Below, piece by piece: positions 1 to 7,714 of a DNA stretch of 8,163 nucleotides (its first letter is position 1; every line of letters starts with the position of its first letter). The DNA is taken from positions 1-8,163 of the forward strand of contig JAAYII010000001.1 in NCBI GenBank assembly GCA_012523535.1. Direction: 5' to 3'. The DNA comes from Peptococcaceae bacterium (GTDB taxonomy: Bacteria > Bacillota > Desulfitobacteriia > Desulfitobacteriales > Syntrophobotulaceae). The translations under genes were made by a program, and so were the position numbers. The notes beneath the pieces were generated by a model. It made no database searches. It was not told where the DNA came from and saw only the letters and a program-made list of their open reading frames with translations.

Positions 1-1043
1 GCCATATTTTCCCTGTATTTATAGCGGACCAAGGCAGGGTAAGCGATTAGACCAATGGTTACCGCATTGGCTATACTGGAACCGGAAACGGCGGCAAAAA
101 TACCGCACACGACAATTGTTGCCACTGCCAGCCCACCGGGCAAACCTCCGACCCAAGCCCGGGCGAACGCAAATATGTCTTCAGCCATGCCGCTTTTATG
201 CAATACAAAACCAAGAAATACAAACATGGGCAGGGACAGGAGGTTATAGTTGTACCATTGCAAATAAAAGGCCTGGGGGACATAAATAAGGCCGAGGTCC
301 GTACCCATCAAACCGATGGCGCCCAGCATGCTGATTATAGCAATAGTAAAGCCGATGGGGACACTGGCAACTAAAAGCACCAAAAGGAAAAAAACAAGTC
401 CGGCTCCCATATTGACTTTAAAAATAACATAAATAGCGGCGATTAGCAGGATAATGTAAATAAGGACGGTAACGAAAGTAAATTTCTTGGCCGCATTGGG
501 AGCTGCAAGATTTTTTGGGAAAACATTGAGTTTCTTAATGAACAGTTGCAGCGTCTGGAAGGTTAAGATGATAAAACCGATCAGGATTAGCGCTTTTGCC
601 GGCCACATGGGAAGATGGAGCATCGGGGATGTTTCTCCTAGAATTAAACTGTCCATCATCATCTGGAAGGCGACAAAAGTGTAGATCGCAGAGAAAATAA
701 AGATAAATAGGTAGCTGATAATTTCCAGAACCATCTGCGTTAACTTCGGCAGACGGTCAAACACGGTCTGCATTCGCACATGGCTGCCTTCTCTTAGCCC
801 TAAAGCCAGCGTGGTAAAAACAGCAATCAAAACAAAAATTGTTGCCGTCTCATCCGTCCAGATATTGCGGGCTTTGAAAACATAGCGAAGAATAACTTGG
901 ATGGTGATAATGAAACCGGTGGCAAATAGGAGCATGCCTCCGACAAAACCAAAGGCGCCGGAACAGGTATCAATCAGGCCGCTGAACTTTTTGATGAGGG
1001 ATAAAGGCTGAGGCTTTGGGGACAATTCTGTATTGGGCTGCAT
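1..1043 (-). CDS. TRAP transporter fused permease, DctQ-DctM type (3' end beyond window)
   Basis: This is the membrane part of a tripartite ATP-independent periplasmic transporter, which imports small carboxylates using an ion gradient. I translated the minus strand from ATG 1043: 347 codons are open and the frame runs off the left edge. Residues 1 to about 175 are a DctQ small subunit with four membrane segments and the conserved stretch RYVF...W.DE followed by LGLREGSHVRM. A further membrane helix then links to a DctM large-subunit domain that begins near residue 200. It shows LPMFVFLGFVLHKSGMA, then WVGGLPGGLAVAT and AVSGSSIANAVTIG, all typical DctM signatures. Such Q-M fusions are known, for example in sialic-acid TRAP systems. 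An AAGGGTGG ribosome site lies 4 bases before the ATG. It lies downstream of the binding-protein gene and is probably co-transcribed with it. The family is certain; the substrate is unknown. Confidence 0.93.
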   Translation of the reverse strand, partial: MQPNTELSPKPQPLSLIKKFSGLIDTCSGAFGFVGGMLLFATGFIITIQVILRYVFKARNIWTDETATIFVLIAVFTTLALGLREGSHVRMQTVFDRLPKLTQMVLEIISYLFIFIFSAIYTFVAFQMMMDSLILGETSPMLHLPMWPAKALILIGFIILTFQTLQLFIKKLNVFPKNLAAPNAAKKFTFVTVLIYIILLIAAIYVIFKVNMGAGLVFFLLVLLVASVPIGFTIAIISMLGAIGLMGTDLGLIYVPQAFYLQWYNYNLLSLPMFVFLGFVLHKSGMAEDIFAFARAWVGGLPGGLAVATIVVCGIFAAVSGSSIANAVTIGLIAYPALVRYKYRENM

Positions 1044-1106
1044 ATTACCACCCTTTCTTATAAACAGAGTATTTAATGGCAAAAAATGATGGCGCGGAAG
1101 ATGATA

Positions 1107-1148
1107 GCATCAAGGCAGAGCCCTGTGGATTCTACTCTGCCCTGATGC
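1107..1148 (-). promoter_or_regulatory. Intercistronic hairpin between binding protein and permease genes
   Basis: Arms 1107-1120 and 1135-1148 form a 14-bp stem around a 14-base loop. The only non-Watson-Crick position (1113/1142) is A-C on the plus strand but U-G in the minus-strand transcript, so the stem is better in the RNA of the TRAP operon. No T-run follows directly; T6 appears only about 20 bases further on. It is therefore more likely an mRNA-stabilising or attenuating structure than a full terminator. Such structures are common after binding-protein genes, where they keep the binding protein more abundant than the permease. Confidence 0.6.
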
Positions 1149-1161
1149 GATTATTTCCAGC

Positions 1162-2214
1162 TTATATGGATTGCATTGCCAACTCATATAATTTTTGAGC
1201 TTCTTCCTCTGAAACCACTTCTTTCAGTACTTTGTCCCCGACATCCTTCCAGACTGCTCTCCATTTAGGAATTTCCTCTTTCGGAACAACAGTTACTTCA
1301 GCGCCATGAGCTTCCAGGTTGGCCCAATGTTCATCCGCCATTTCGATACCAACTTCCAGCATTTTCTGGCCATATTCCGTTGCCAAGTTGATAAGAACAT
1401 CTTGCTGTTCTTTGCTGAGGCTGTTAAATTTATCCAAGTTCATAGCAAAGCCATGTTCCACACCTGTACCGCTGACATCAACACGCGTATAATATTTGGC
1501 GATTTCCGTAAGTTTTATGGTCATGGCTCCACTGGGGGAGGTGGAATAAACACCGTCAATAGTGCCTCTTTGTACGCCTAAGTACATATCATTGGGAGAC
1601 ATGACAACTCCGACGGCACCAAAAGCTTCAACCTGAGCCATTTGAGCAGCGTTGGCAATTCTTAATTTCAAACCTTTTAAATCTTCCGGGTTTCTAACGG
1701 GACGCTTGTTATTTAACATGCAGTCCACAGCCCCGGCTCCGGACCAGCCCAGAAGTTTGGTATTGGCTTTTTCTTCCAGAAGTTGTTCGAAATAATCGCC
1801 GAAAGGCCCGTTTAAAGCTTTAAGCGCTTGTTCGCTGGTTTCAAACCAACCGCTGCCCAAAGCCTGGAATTGAGGAATGATATTTGGCTAGCCTTTGCCG
1901 AACATGGCGTAACACATATCCAGAGTTCCTGACGATATAGCGTCGGCGTATTGGTCATTTTTAAATAACAGTCCGTCATGATAAACTTCGATGATAACCG
2001 TTCCGTTGGTCTGCTCTTTAACTTTCTCGGCAAATTCATCGATTAAAGCCCCATGAATGTCTTCCGTAGCATAGTCGGTACACATGCGCAGCTTTACTTC
2101 TTTGGGAGCCGAATCCTCATTCGAGGAGGCCGATTGTTCGGATTGGCCTGAACATGCGCTAAAGGCCAAGATCAAACCCAGTACCAGAATGAGGCAAATG
2201 ATTTTTTTCTTCAT
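1162..2214 (-). pseudogene. TRAP transporter substrate-binding lipoprotein (DctP family), interrupted by in-frame TAG
   Basis: This is the extracytoplasmic solute receptor of the TRAP system. The start is ATG 2214, with GGAGGG 10 bases upstream; the open frame extends further upstream but without start support. Residues 1-20 are a lipoprotein signal (MKKK, hydrophobic core, AFSA before Cys21). Codons 1-108 end with MCYAMFGKG, then TAG at 1888-1890. The same frame continues with PNIIPQFQALGSGWF to residue 350. Both halves align in order with one DctP protein: GTLDM before the stop, and the conserved arginine of LKGLKLR (carboxylate ligand in the family) after it. With the stop read through, the product would be 350 residues, normal for the family. 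No ribosome site precedes TTG 1860, so internal restart is unlikely, and the C-terminal half would lack a signal peptide. Alternatives are a sequencing error, or a decoded TAG (pyrrolysine or suppressor). Confidence 0.85.
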
Positions 2215-2308
2215 TCTCCCTTTTCCCTCCAAATAATAGACTTTTGGATCAAAAATATAGCAAAAATATGGATAGGATATTAAGGTGTTCAAATATTCCC
2301 CCTCTCTC

Positions 2309-2338
2309 TTGACACGATATTTACAACAAATTGATAAT
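2309..2338 (+). promoter_or_regulatory. Candidate sigma-A promoter toward the exporter genes
   Basis: A perfect -35 TTGACA (2309-2314) is followed after 18 bases by GATAAT (2333-2338), a 5/6 match to the -10 consensus. Transcription would start near 2345 and give a leader of about 360 bases before the MFS gene. The leader would contain the inverted repeat at 2449-2472 and the hairpin at 2498-2516. Confidence 0.5.
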
Positions 2339-2448
2339 ACATGCAGACGATATGCCAATAACTTTTTATGGAAATAATACCATATATTTTTATATATATA
2401 AATATTTAGGAGAAAATATTAAAATGTGGATAAAGGAAAAAGAAATAA

Positions 2449-2472
2449 AATTGTGGCAAAAATGCCACAATT
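2449..2472. repeat. Perfect inverted repeat, candidate operator or RNA hairpin
   Basis: AATTGTGGCA and TGCCACAATT are perfect 10-bp arms around AAAA. The central dyad TTGTGGCA/TGCCACAA, inside otherwise AT-rich DNA between divergent operons, is typical in size and symmetry for a dimeric repressor or activator site. In a plus-strand leader transcript it would also form a stable stem-loop. The cognate regulator is not encoded in the window. Confidence 0.6.
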
Positions 2473-2497
2473 ATGTCTTAAAATTGCTACAATGTAG

Positions 2498-2516
2498 ATG
2501 TTTTGCAACATTTTTT
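2498..2516 (+). terminator. Weak hairpin followed by T-run in the leader
   Basis: ATGTT (2498-2502) and AACAT (2507-2511) pair around TTGC, and T residues run to 2516. The 5-bp AT-rich stem is weak, so this is at best an attenuator-like element. It lies within the transcript expected from the promoter at 2309. Confidence 0.25.
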
Positions 2517-2707
2517 AAAGCTAATTGATCTGTAAATTGTATTTTAATAAAAACTCAAAGTTAATTTATAATAAAATTTGCTTATGGCATATGTATTGCA
2601 TGATAAAATAAAGTTAATAAAAATTCTAGAAGCCGAGGTTTCGTTTTTCTAGCCTTTTTATTTAGCCCATAAAAATTAACCACAGTTTTGAAAAGGAGTT
2701 GGTGATT

Positions 2708-3997
2708 ATGGGCGAGCAAAAGGTCTGGACGAAAAATTATAGTATTCTTACTTTTTCCAATATGCTTTATTCCTCCGGGTTCTATATGCTGATGCCCACA
2801 ATTCCGCTTTTTATTGTTGCTATGGGAGGAACGGAAGCGCAGGTTGGTTTGGTGGCAACCGCTTTTTCGGTTGCTTCAATTCTTATGCGCTTTTTAATCA
2901 ATATTGTTTTTCGCAAGGCGGATAAAACAAGAACCTTCCTGGGCGGCATGCTGTTGACGGTTGTTATCATTGCGTTGTACGTCTTGGCCGGCTCTGTGGG
3001 CAACATTATGGCTCTTAGAATTTTGCAGGGTTTTTATTTTGGTATTGTTTCCACCTTATGCGCGGCGACGGTGGCCGATATTCTTCCCCAATCCCGGAAA
3101 GCTGAGGGTATAGGATACTATGGCTTGGGGACGATTTTGGCAGCCGCGGTTTGCCCGGCCTTGGGGCTGTATATTTTATCTCTTTACGGATTCCGGACCA
3201 TGTTTTTAATTGCAGCTGTTTTCCCGCTGTTGGCTTTTATCGACGGCTTGTTTTTTAAGCCCCCTCGGGGAAAAAGAAATATTGCCATCGTAGAGACAGG
3301 AACTTTCCAGGTGGAAATGCCCTCGGCTCTGCTGGAAGAACAAAAAACTAAGCAAGAGCAGGCTCAGGCGGCTATACAACCGGAAGCGGAACAAGCGGCG
3401 GATTTTGCTGAAAAGGAAACGAAACTGGCTTTTGTTCTCAATCGCATCTTCGATCGGAAACTGGCACTGCAGGCAGGATTATTGGTTTTGTTGGGCATTT
3501 GCCGCAGCGCGGATATGAATTTTATTTCTTTATTTGCCAGTCAACATAATATTGCCTTTTTGTCCTGGTATTATATTGTCCAAACCGGAGCGTCCTTTGC
3601 CCTTCGAAGCTTCATCGGCAGGCTAACGGACAGAAGAGGTTATTATTGGTCGATTATCCCCGGGAGTTGTGCCATGCTTGCTTCCTTGCTCATCCTTTCT
3701 GTTACCCATTCTTCTGTCTTGCTGTTATTGGCGGGGCTTTGCAGCGGTTTGGCCTTAGGTGCGCTTCTGCCCACAATGCAAGCCTGGATGTTCAACAGTG
3801 TAGAATCGAAAAAAAGCAGGCTTGCCAGTGCTACATATTATAATTCCTTCGATATCGGTATAGGTATCGGAGCGATTATATTAGGAAACCTGGTGGAGAT
3901 TAGCGGATTTTTCTTAATGTTTAGAGCAGCGGCTCTGTTTGTGGTTTTATTTATGGTGATCTATTTGGCTTTCCTAATGAAGCAAAGGAAGAACTAA
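2708..3997 (+). CDS. MFS family transporter, probable exporter
   Basis: This is a 429-residue major facilitator superfamily protein of the inner membrane with about 12 membrane helices. I chose ATG 2708 because GGAG at 2695-2698 lies 9 bases upstream; TTG 2699 and GTG 2702 in the same frame are too close to that site. The N-terminal half begins with a helix ending MPTIPLFIV and carries a degenerate motif-A loop, RKADKTR, at residues 69-75. The C-terminal half has a better motif A, GRLTDRRGYYW, near residue 304. A long charged cytoplasmic loop (about residues 184-250, rich in Glu, Gln, Ala and Lys) joins the halves. The MATE gene follows closely, so the two probably form one transcript. Sequence features fit drug/metabolite exporters, but the direction and substrate are inferred. 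Confidence 0.9.
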   Translation: MGEQKVWTKNYSILTFSNMLYSSGFYMLMPTIPLFIVAMGGTEAQVGLVATAFSVASILMRFLINIVFRKADKTRTFLGGMLLTVVIIALYVLAGSVGNIMALRILQGFYFGIVSTLCAATVADILPQSRKAEGIGYYGLGTILAAAVCPALGLYILSLYGFRTMFLIAAVFPLLAFIDGLFFKPPRGKRNIAIVETGTFQVEMPSALLEEQKTKQEQAQAAIQPEAEQAADFAEKETKLAFVLNRIFDRKLALQAGLLVLLGICRSADMNFISLFASQHNIAFLSWYYIVQTGASFALRSFIGRLTDRRGYYWSIIPGSCAMLASLLILSVTHSSVLLLLAGLCSGLALGALLPTMQAWMFNSVESKKSRLASATYYNSFDIGIGIGAIILGNLVEISGFFLMFRAAALFVVLFMVIYLAFLMKQRKN

Positions 3998-4022
3998 TTT
4001 TTAAAGATTGAGGGATCATAGC

Positions 4023-5393
4023 TTGGACGGTAAGACATTTATTTTTGAAAAAGCCCCTGTACCCAGGGCTGTTATGGAACTGGTTATTCCTACTATTATC
4101 AGCCAATTAATAACCATGATCTATAATATGGCCGATACTTTTTTTGTCGGACAGCTTAACGATCCGAATCAAGTGGCGGCAGTAACTCTGGCGGCCCCTG
4201 TGATGCTGGTGTTAACCGCGTTGGCCAATTTGTTCGGCATCGGGGGTGCAAGCTTATTATCCAGATCTTTGGGAGAAAAAAACTATCAAAAAGCGCGGCA
4301 AGCAACCACCTTCGGCTTCTATGCGGCTTTAGCGGTGGCCCTATGCGGTTCTCTGGCAGTGTTGTTTTTTAAGGAGTCCTTTTTGAATTTGCTCGGCGCC
4401 ACGGGAGGTCCCAGAGAATTTACGGGCAATTATCTGTTTTGGGTTTTTATTATCGGTGGAGCGCCCACCTTGTTGGGTATGGTTCTTGCTCACTTTGTAA
4501 GGGCGGACGGAGCACCGCGCCAGGCAAGTTTGGGTTTATCAATGGGCGGAGTGCTCAATATGGTTCTGGATCCCTTATTCATTTTCCCTTGGGGATTCGG
4601 GCTTGGCGTGACCGGGGCGGCAATTGCCACATTAATTGCCAATCTGGCGACTTTGGTCTATTTCTTCAACTATTTTTACAGGAAGAGAAAAACTACAACT
4701 ATTTCCCTGAATCCACGCAATTTAATTTTACATAAAGAAATCTCCCTTGCTGTGCTTGTGATTGGTCTGCCTGCCATGCTGCAGACCTTATTGGCGGCTG
4801 TATCCAACGCCGTGCTTAACATTTTGGCTTCTCCCTATGGGGGCAGTGCTCTGGCCGCTTTTGGGGTGGCTAAAAAAGTGGATACCATTCCCATGAGCAT
4901 TACCATTGGCCTGGCCCAGGGTGTTTTGCCCTTGTTGGGATATAATTTTTCCGCCAAAAATATTGAGCGCATGCAAAAAGCTTTTCGCTTTACGTTAAGC
5001 CTGGCTGTCGGTTTTTCCCTGTTTTGCGTTATTGTCTTTGAGATTTTCGCGCCCCAGATTGTTCGTTTGTTTATTGCCGAAGCTGCTACAGTGGCCTATG
5101 GTTCCGTATTTTTAAGGGTAATGTGTATTTGTACTCCCCTTATGGCCGTTGCCTTTTTAATGATTACCCTGTTTCAGGCTGCAGGGGAGGGTAGGCCGGC
5201 CCTTATTCTGTCCGTTTTCCGCAAGGGATTGATCGATATTCCGCTTATGCTGCTGATGAATTTCCTGATACCCCTTTACGGGTTGGCCGGTGTACAGCCA
5301 ATAACGGAGGGGGTTGCAATGGGAACGGCTTTATTCTTTTACTATAAATTTTCGCGAAGGTATCAATCTTTAAACAAGTCAGTTGCGAAGTGA
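4023..5393 (+). CDS. MATE family efflux transporter
   Basis: This is a multidrug and toxic compound extrusion protein of 456 residues, the normal family length, with about 12 membrane helices. These proteins export cationic or amphipathic compounds in exchange for Na+ or H+. Family signatures are YNMADTFFVGQ near residue 35, then LFGIGGASLLSRSLGE, and LAHFVRADGAPRQA followed by NMVLDPLFIFPWGFGLGVTG, which also reappear in weaker form in the second half. I chose TTG 4023 because GAGGGA (4010-4015) lies 7 bases upstream. The frame is also open from TTG 4008, but that has no good ribosome site. It begins 25 bases after the MFS stop codon, so translation from the same mRNA is likely. The resemblance is to the NorM/MepA/DinF-like bacterial branch; the substrate is unknown. 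Confidence 0.92.
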   Translation: MDGKTFIFEKAPVPRAVMELVIPTIISQLITMIYNMADTFFVGQLNDPNQVAAVTLAAPVMLVLTALANLFGIGGASLLSRSLGEKNYQKARQATTFGFYAALAVALCGSLAVLFFKESFLNLLGATGGPREFTGNYLFWVFIIGGAPTLLGMVLAHFVRADGAPRQASLGLSMGGVLNMVLDPLFIFPWGFGLGVTGAAIATLIANLATLVYFFNYFYRKRKTTTISLNPRNLILHKEISLAVLVIGLPAMLQTLLAAVSNAVLNILASPYGGSALAAFGVAKKVDTIPMSITIGLAQGVLPLLGYNFSAKNIERMQKAFRFTLSLAVGFSLFCVIVFEIFAPQIVRLFIAEAATVAYGSVFLRVMCICTPLMAVAFLMITLFQAAGEGRPALILSVFRKGLIDIPLMLLMNFLIPLYGLAGVQPITEGVAMGTALFFYYKFSRRYQSLNKSVAK

Positions 5394-5465
5394 GATTTTA
5401 GATTTTAGAAGAGAGATTTTTTATTGCCGTTAAAGGAATTATAATTAAATAAGATTAAAATTTGG

Positions 5466-5500
5466 TTTGCTAAAAATATGATAGGTTAATGTTTTGCTAA
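5466..5500. repeat. Direct repeat TTTGCTAA, 27 bp apart, upstream of the flavoenzyme gene
   Basis: TTTGCTAA occurs at 5466-5473 and 5493-5500 in the 147-bp spacer between the MATE gene and the oxidoreductase. A perfect TATAAT (5440-5445) lies just upstream, but its -35 region is poor, and no clear terminator follows the MATE gene. The repeats could be regulator half-sites, though in AT-rich DNA chance is possible. Confidence 0.25.
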
Positions 5501-5540
5501 TTATCGAGGCCAATAAAGAAGTAGGAAAGGTTTGAGCGAT

Positions 5541-7481
5541 ATGAAAAGAAAATTTCCCCATTTGTTTAGCCCGCTTAAGGTAGGGAATGTAATCTTAAAA
5601 AATCGGATTATTTCAGCTCCCATGACTTACCCGGTTTTGACGGCCGATGGCTGTCTGACACCGGAAGCCATCGCTTTTTACGAAATGCGGGCCACGGGCG
5701 GGGCCGCAGTGGTGACGGTAAGCGAAGTTATTGTTCATACGGCTACCGGCAAGGGCTATTCCGTGCAGGTCCTCTTGGATGCCCCCAATGCCAAAGATAG
5801 CCTGGCAGCGGCGGCCAGGGCGGTCAAACGGCACGGTGCCATTGCCAGCGTCGAGTTGTCCCACGGCGGCAAATATGCGGCAACTGACAAAAAGGATAAA
5901 TTACGGCCCGCTGTTACTTATGGTCCGAGCGATGAATATGTTAACGGCGTGCAGACCGTGCGCGCTATGTCTAAAGAATTGATTCAAGAAATTGTTGAAT
6001 CCTACGGTCGGGCTGCCTCCATATGCAAAGAAGCAGGCTTTGAAATGATGTTGATTCATGCCGGTCATGGCTGGCTTTTGCAGCAGTTTCTTTCACCGGC
6101 CATCAATAAAAGAACCGACGAATACGGGGGAAGTTTGGAAAACCGGGCCCGTTTAACCTTGGAAGTGTTGGACAAAATCAGGTCCGTTGTGGGATCGGAT
6201 TTCCCTTTGGAGTTAAGGATCAGTGCGGAGGAGTATATTGAGGGAGGCTATTCCTTCCAAGAGCTTATCGAGTATGCCAAAATGGTGGAGAGCAAAATAG
6301 ATTTACTTCAAGTATCAACCGGCTCCCACGAAGGAAGTTTTGATAAGACCCATCCTTCCATGTTTATGGAACGGGGGGTTAATGTTCATTATGCGGCGGA
6401 GATTAAAAAGCACGTCAAGATTCCGGTATCCACCATCGGCGCTTTGAACGAACCTGCCATGATGGACGAAATTATAGCTTCCGGCCAGGCCGATGCGGTG
6501 GTTATGGCCCGTGCCCTGTTAGCCGATCCCTTTTTGCCCAGGAAAGCCATGCGCGGGGACGATGATGAAATCGTACGTTGCTGTCGCTGTTTTACCTGCA
6601 TGGCGGAACGCATGACGACGGGTCTTAGGATTTGTGCCCTAAATCCGATTATCGGCCGCGAATATGAATCCAACTTTGCCCAGGCTCCTACCAAGCCTAA
6701 AAAAGTACTGGTTGCCGGCGGCGGACCCGGCGGTATGGAAGCCGCTTTGTCAGCTGCGGAAAGGGGACACAAGGTCATACTCTGTGAAAAGAGCGGTGAA
6801 CTGGGCGGTGCCTTAAAATCAGAGCGGGGGATTCCTTTTAAGAAGGATCTTTATCGGTTTATCGCCACCAAAACATTGCTTTTGCAGAAAGCCGGGGTTG
6901 ATATCCGCCTTAATACGGAAGTAACACCAGAGTACTGCGAGCTTATCCAGCCCGATGTTTTAATTATTGCCGTGGGCGCCGAGCCTATTATTCCCCAACT
7001 GCCCGGAATTGACAGGCCGAATGTAATTGTTGCCAATTACCTGCCTGAAAACATAGATAAAATTGGCTCACAAGTGGTAATCCTCGGCGGGGGCCAGGTG
7101 GGGTGCGAGACGGCGGTGTATCTGGCCCAGGAAGGCAAGGATGTTACGGTGGTGGAAATGCAAAGGGAGCTCTGTCCGGATGCCAACCCCAGGCAAAGAC
7201 CCTTGTTGCTGGCCCAGCTTGAGAGGCTTGTTACTTGTAAAACCGGCATGCGCGGCGTCCGGATTACGGAAGAAGGTCTGGTTTGTGTGGACCCAGAGGG
7301 CAAAGAAGTGCTGTTTAAGGCGGATACTGTTATCTGCGCCGTCGGTCAACGTTCCCGGCGCGATGTGGTGGAAAAGTTGTACGATTGTGCACCTGAAGTT
7401 ATGGAAGTGGGCGACTGTGTCAAACCTGCTCGCGTGGCGGACGCGGTTTTCCGCGGTTATCATGCCGGATTGGATGTTTAA
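5541..7481 (+). CDS. NADH:flavin oxidoreductase / 2-enoate reductase family enzyme (FMN, 4Fe-4S, FAD)
   Basis: This is a 646-residue cytoplasmic redox enzyme of the family that includes 2,4-dienoyl-CoA reductase, 2-enoate reductase, trimethylamine dehydrogenase and BaiCD/BaiH. Residues 1 to about 340 form the FMN barrel: FSPLKVGN.ILKNRI at the start, and the active-site segment HAGHGWLLQQFLSP (His173, His176) followed by RTDEYGGSLENR. Cys347, Cys350, Cys353 and Cys365 (CX2CX2CX11C) should bind a 4Fe-4S cluster. A FAD Rossmann motif AGGGPGG is at 392-398, an NAD(P)H motif GGGQVG at 516-521, and VGDC near the C-terminus completes the FAD site. ATG 5541 has GGAAAGG 10 bases upstream; TTG 5532 is an alternative start. 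The usual reaction is hydride transfer from NAD(P)H to an activated C=C bond. The exact substrate cannot be read, and a bile-acid role is not shown. Confidence 0.95.
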   Translation: MKRKFPHLFSPLKVGNVILKNRIISAPMTYPVLTADGCLTPEAIAFYEMRATGGAAVVTVSEVIVHTATGKGYSVQVLLDAPNAKDSLAAAARAVKRHGAIASVELSHGGKYAATDKKDKLRPAVTYGPSDEYVNGVQTVRAMSKELIQEIVESYGRAASICKEAGFEMMLIHAGHGWLLQQFLSPAINKRTDEYGGSLENRARLTLEVLDKIRSVVGSDFPLELRISAEEYIEGGYSFQELIEYAKMVESKIDLLQVSTGSHEGSFDKTHPSMFMERGVNVHYAAEIKKHVKIPVSTIGALNEPAMMDEIIASGQADAVVMARALLADPFLPRKAMRGDDDEIVRCCRCFTCMAERMTTGLRICALNPIIGREYESNFAQAPTKPKKVLVAGGGPGGMEAALSAAERGHKVILCEKSGELGGALKSERGIPFKKDLYRFIATKTLLLQKAGVDIRLNTEVTPEYCELIQPDVLIIAVGAEPIIPQLPGIDRPNVIVANYLPENIDKIGSQVVILGGGQVGCETAVYLAQEGKDVTVVEMQRELCPDANPRQRPLLLAQLERLVTCKTGMRGVRITEEGLVCVDPEGKEVLFKADTVICAVGQRSRRDVVEKLYDCAPEVMEVGDCVKPARVADAVFRGYHAGLDV

Positions 7482-7544
7482 TTAATTTAAGTGCTGCAGA
7501 CATTAAATTTGTTGTCCACCAAGCGATTTTAGGCAAAAAAAATG

Positions 7545-7573
7545 CTGGTAAAATGCAATTTCTTTTGTATAAT
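7545..7573 (+). promoter_or_regulatory. Probable promoter of the tRNA-Ala gene
   Basis: A perfect -10 TATAAT lies at 7568-7573, 34 bases before the mature tRNA 5' end. The -35 at the 17-base spacing is CTGGTA, only 3/6. The short leader contains a 6-bp inverted repeat (AGGCAA ... TTGCCT) that could form in the pre-tRNA 5' end. Confidence 0.45.
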
Positions 7574-7607
7574 ATTTTATAGGCAAGCGGTTATCCCTTT
7601 GCCTTGT

Positions 7608-7683
7608 GGGGACGTAGCTCAGCTGGGAGAGCGTACGGTTCGCATCCGTAAGGTCGAGAGTTCGAACCTCTTCGTCTCCACCA
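7608..7683 (+). tRNA. tRNA-Ala (anticodon CGC)
   Basis: This is a 76-base gene with the terminal CCA encoded. All four arms fold: acceptor GGGGACG/CGTCTCC, D-arm GCTC...GAGC, anticodon stem TACGG/CCGTA with loop TTCGCAT, a 5-base variable loop, and T-arm GAGAG-TTCGAAC-CTCTT. The anticodon CGC reads the alanine codon GCG. The acceptor stem has G3-U70, the identity pair of alanine tRNAs, and discriminator A73, so the assignment is doubly supported. It is a single tRNA between two flavoenzyme genes, with its own promoter and terminator. Confidence 0.96.
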
Positions 7684-7714
7684 AACTAAAAAAATAATAG
7701 GGTTAATACCCAAA

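Larger units (their letters stand above)
2215..2707. other. AT-rich divergent intergenic region
   Basis: These 493 bases separate the minus-strand TRAP operon from the plus-strand exporter genes. They contain no convincing gene. Visible content: a possible minus-strand promoter for the TRAP operon (TTGAAC at 2292-2287 with a poor -10), a good plus-strand promoter at 2309-2338, an A/T alternating stretch near 2381-2408, an inverted repeat at 2449-2472, and a small hairpin plus T-run at 2498-2516. There is also an isolated TATAAT at 2567-2572 without a matching -35, and the ribosome site GGAG at 2695-2698 for the MFS gene. Confidence 0.7.

Noticed and set aside
1306..1581. 91-codon plus-strand ORF inside the binding-protein gene
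   Set aside because: It is a shadow of the conserved DctP reading frame on the minus strand, with no ribosome site or recognisable domain.
2215..2358. Upstream extension of the binding-protein frame to 2358
   Set aside because: The lipoprotein signal peptide starts at ATG 2214 with a good ribosome site; the extra 48 codons have no signal or domain and cover the promoter region.
2451..2470. Sigma-54 promoter (GG ... GC) within the inverted repeat
   Set aside because: GG and GC are separated by 7 bases on either strand, whereas sigma-54 promoters need 10; the sequence is better explained as a palindrome.
7482..7520. AATTTAA/TTAAATT inverted repeat after the flavoenzyme as its terminator
   Set aside because: The stem is only 7 A-T pairs around a 12-base loop and lacks a T-run; it is too weak to call.
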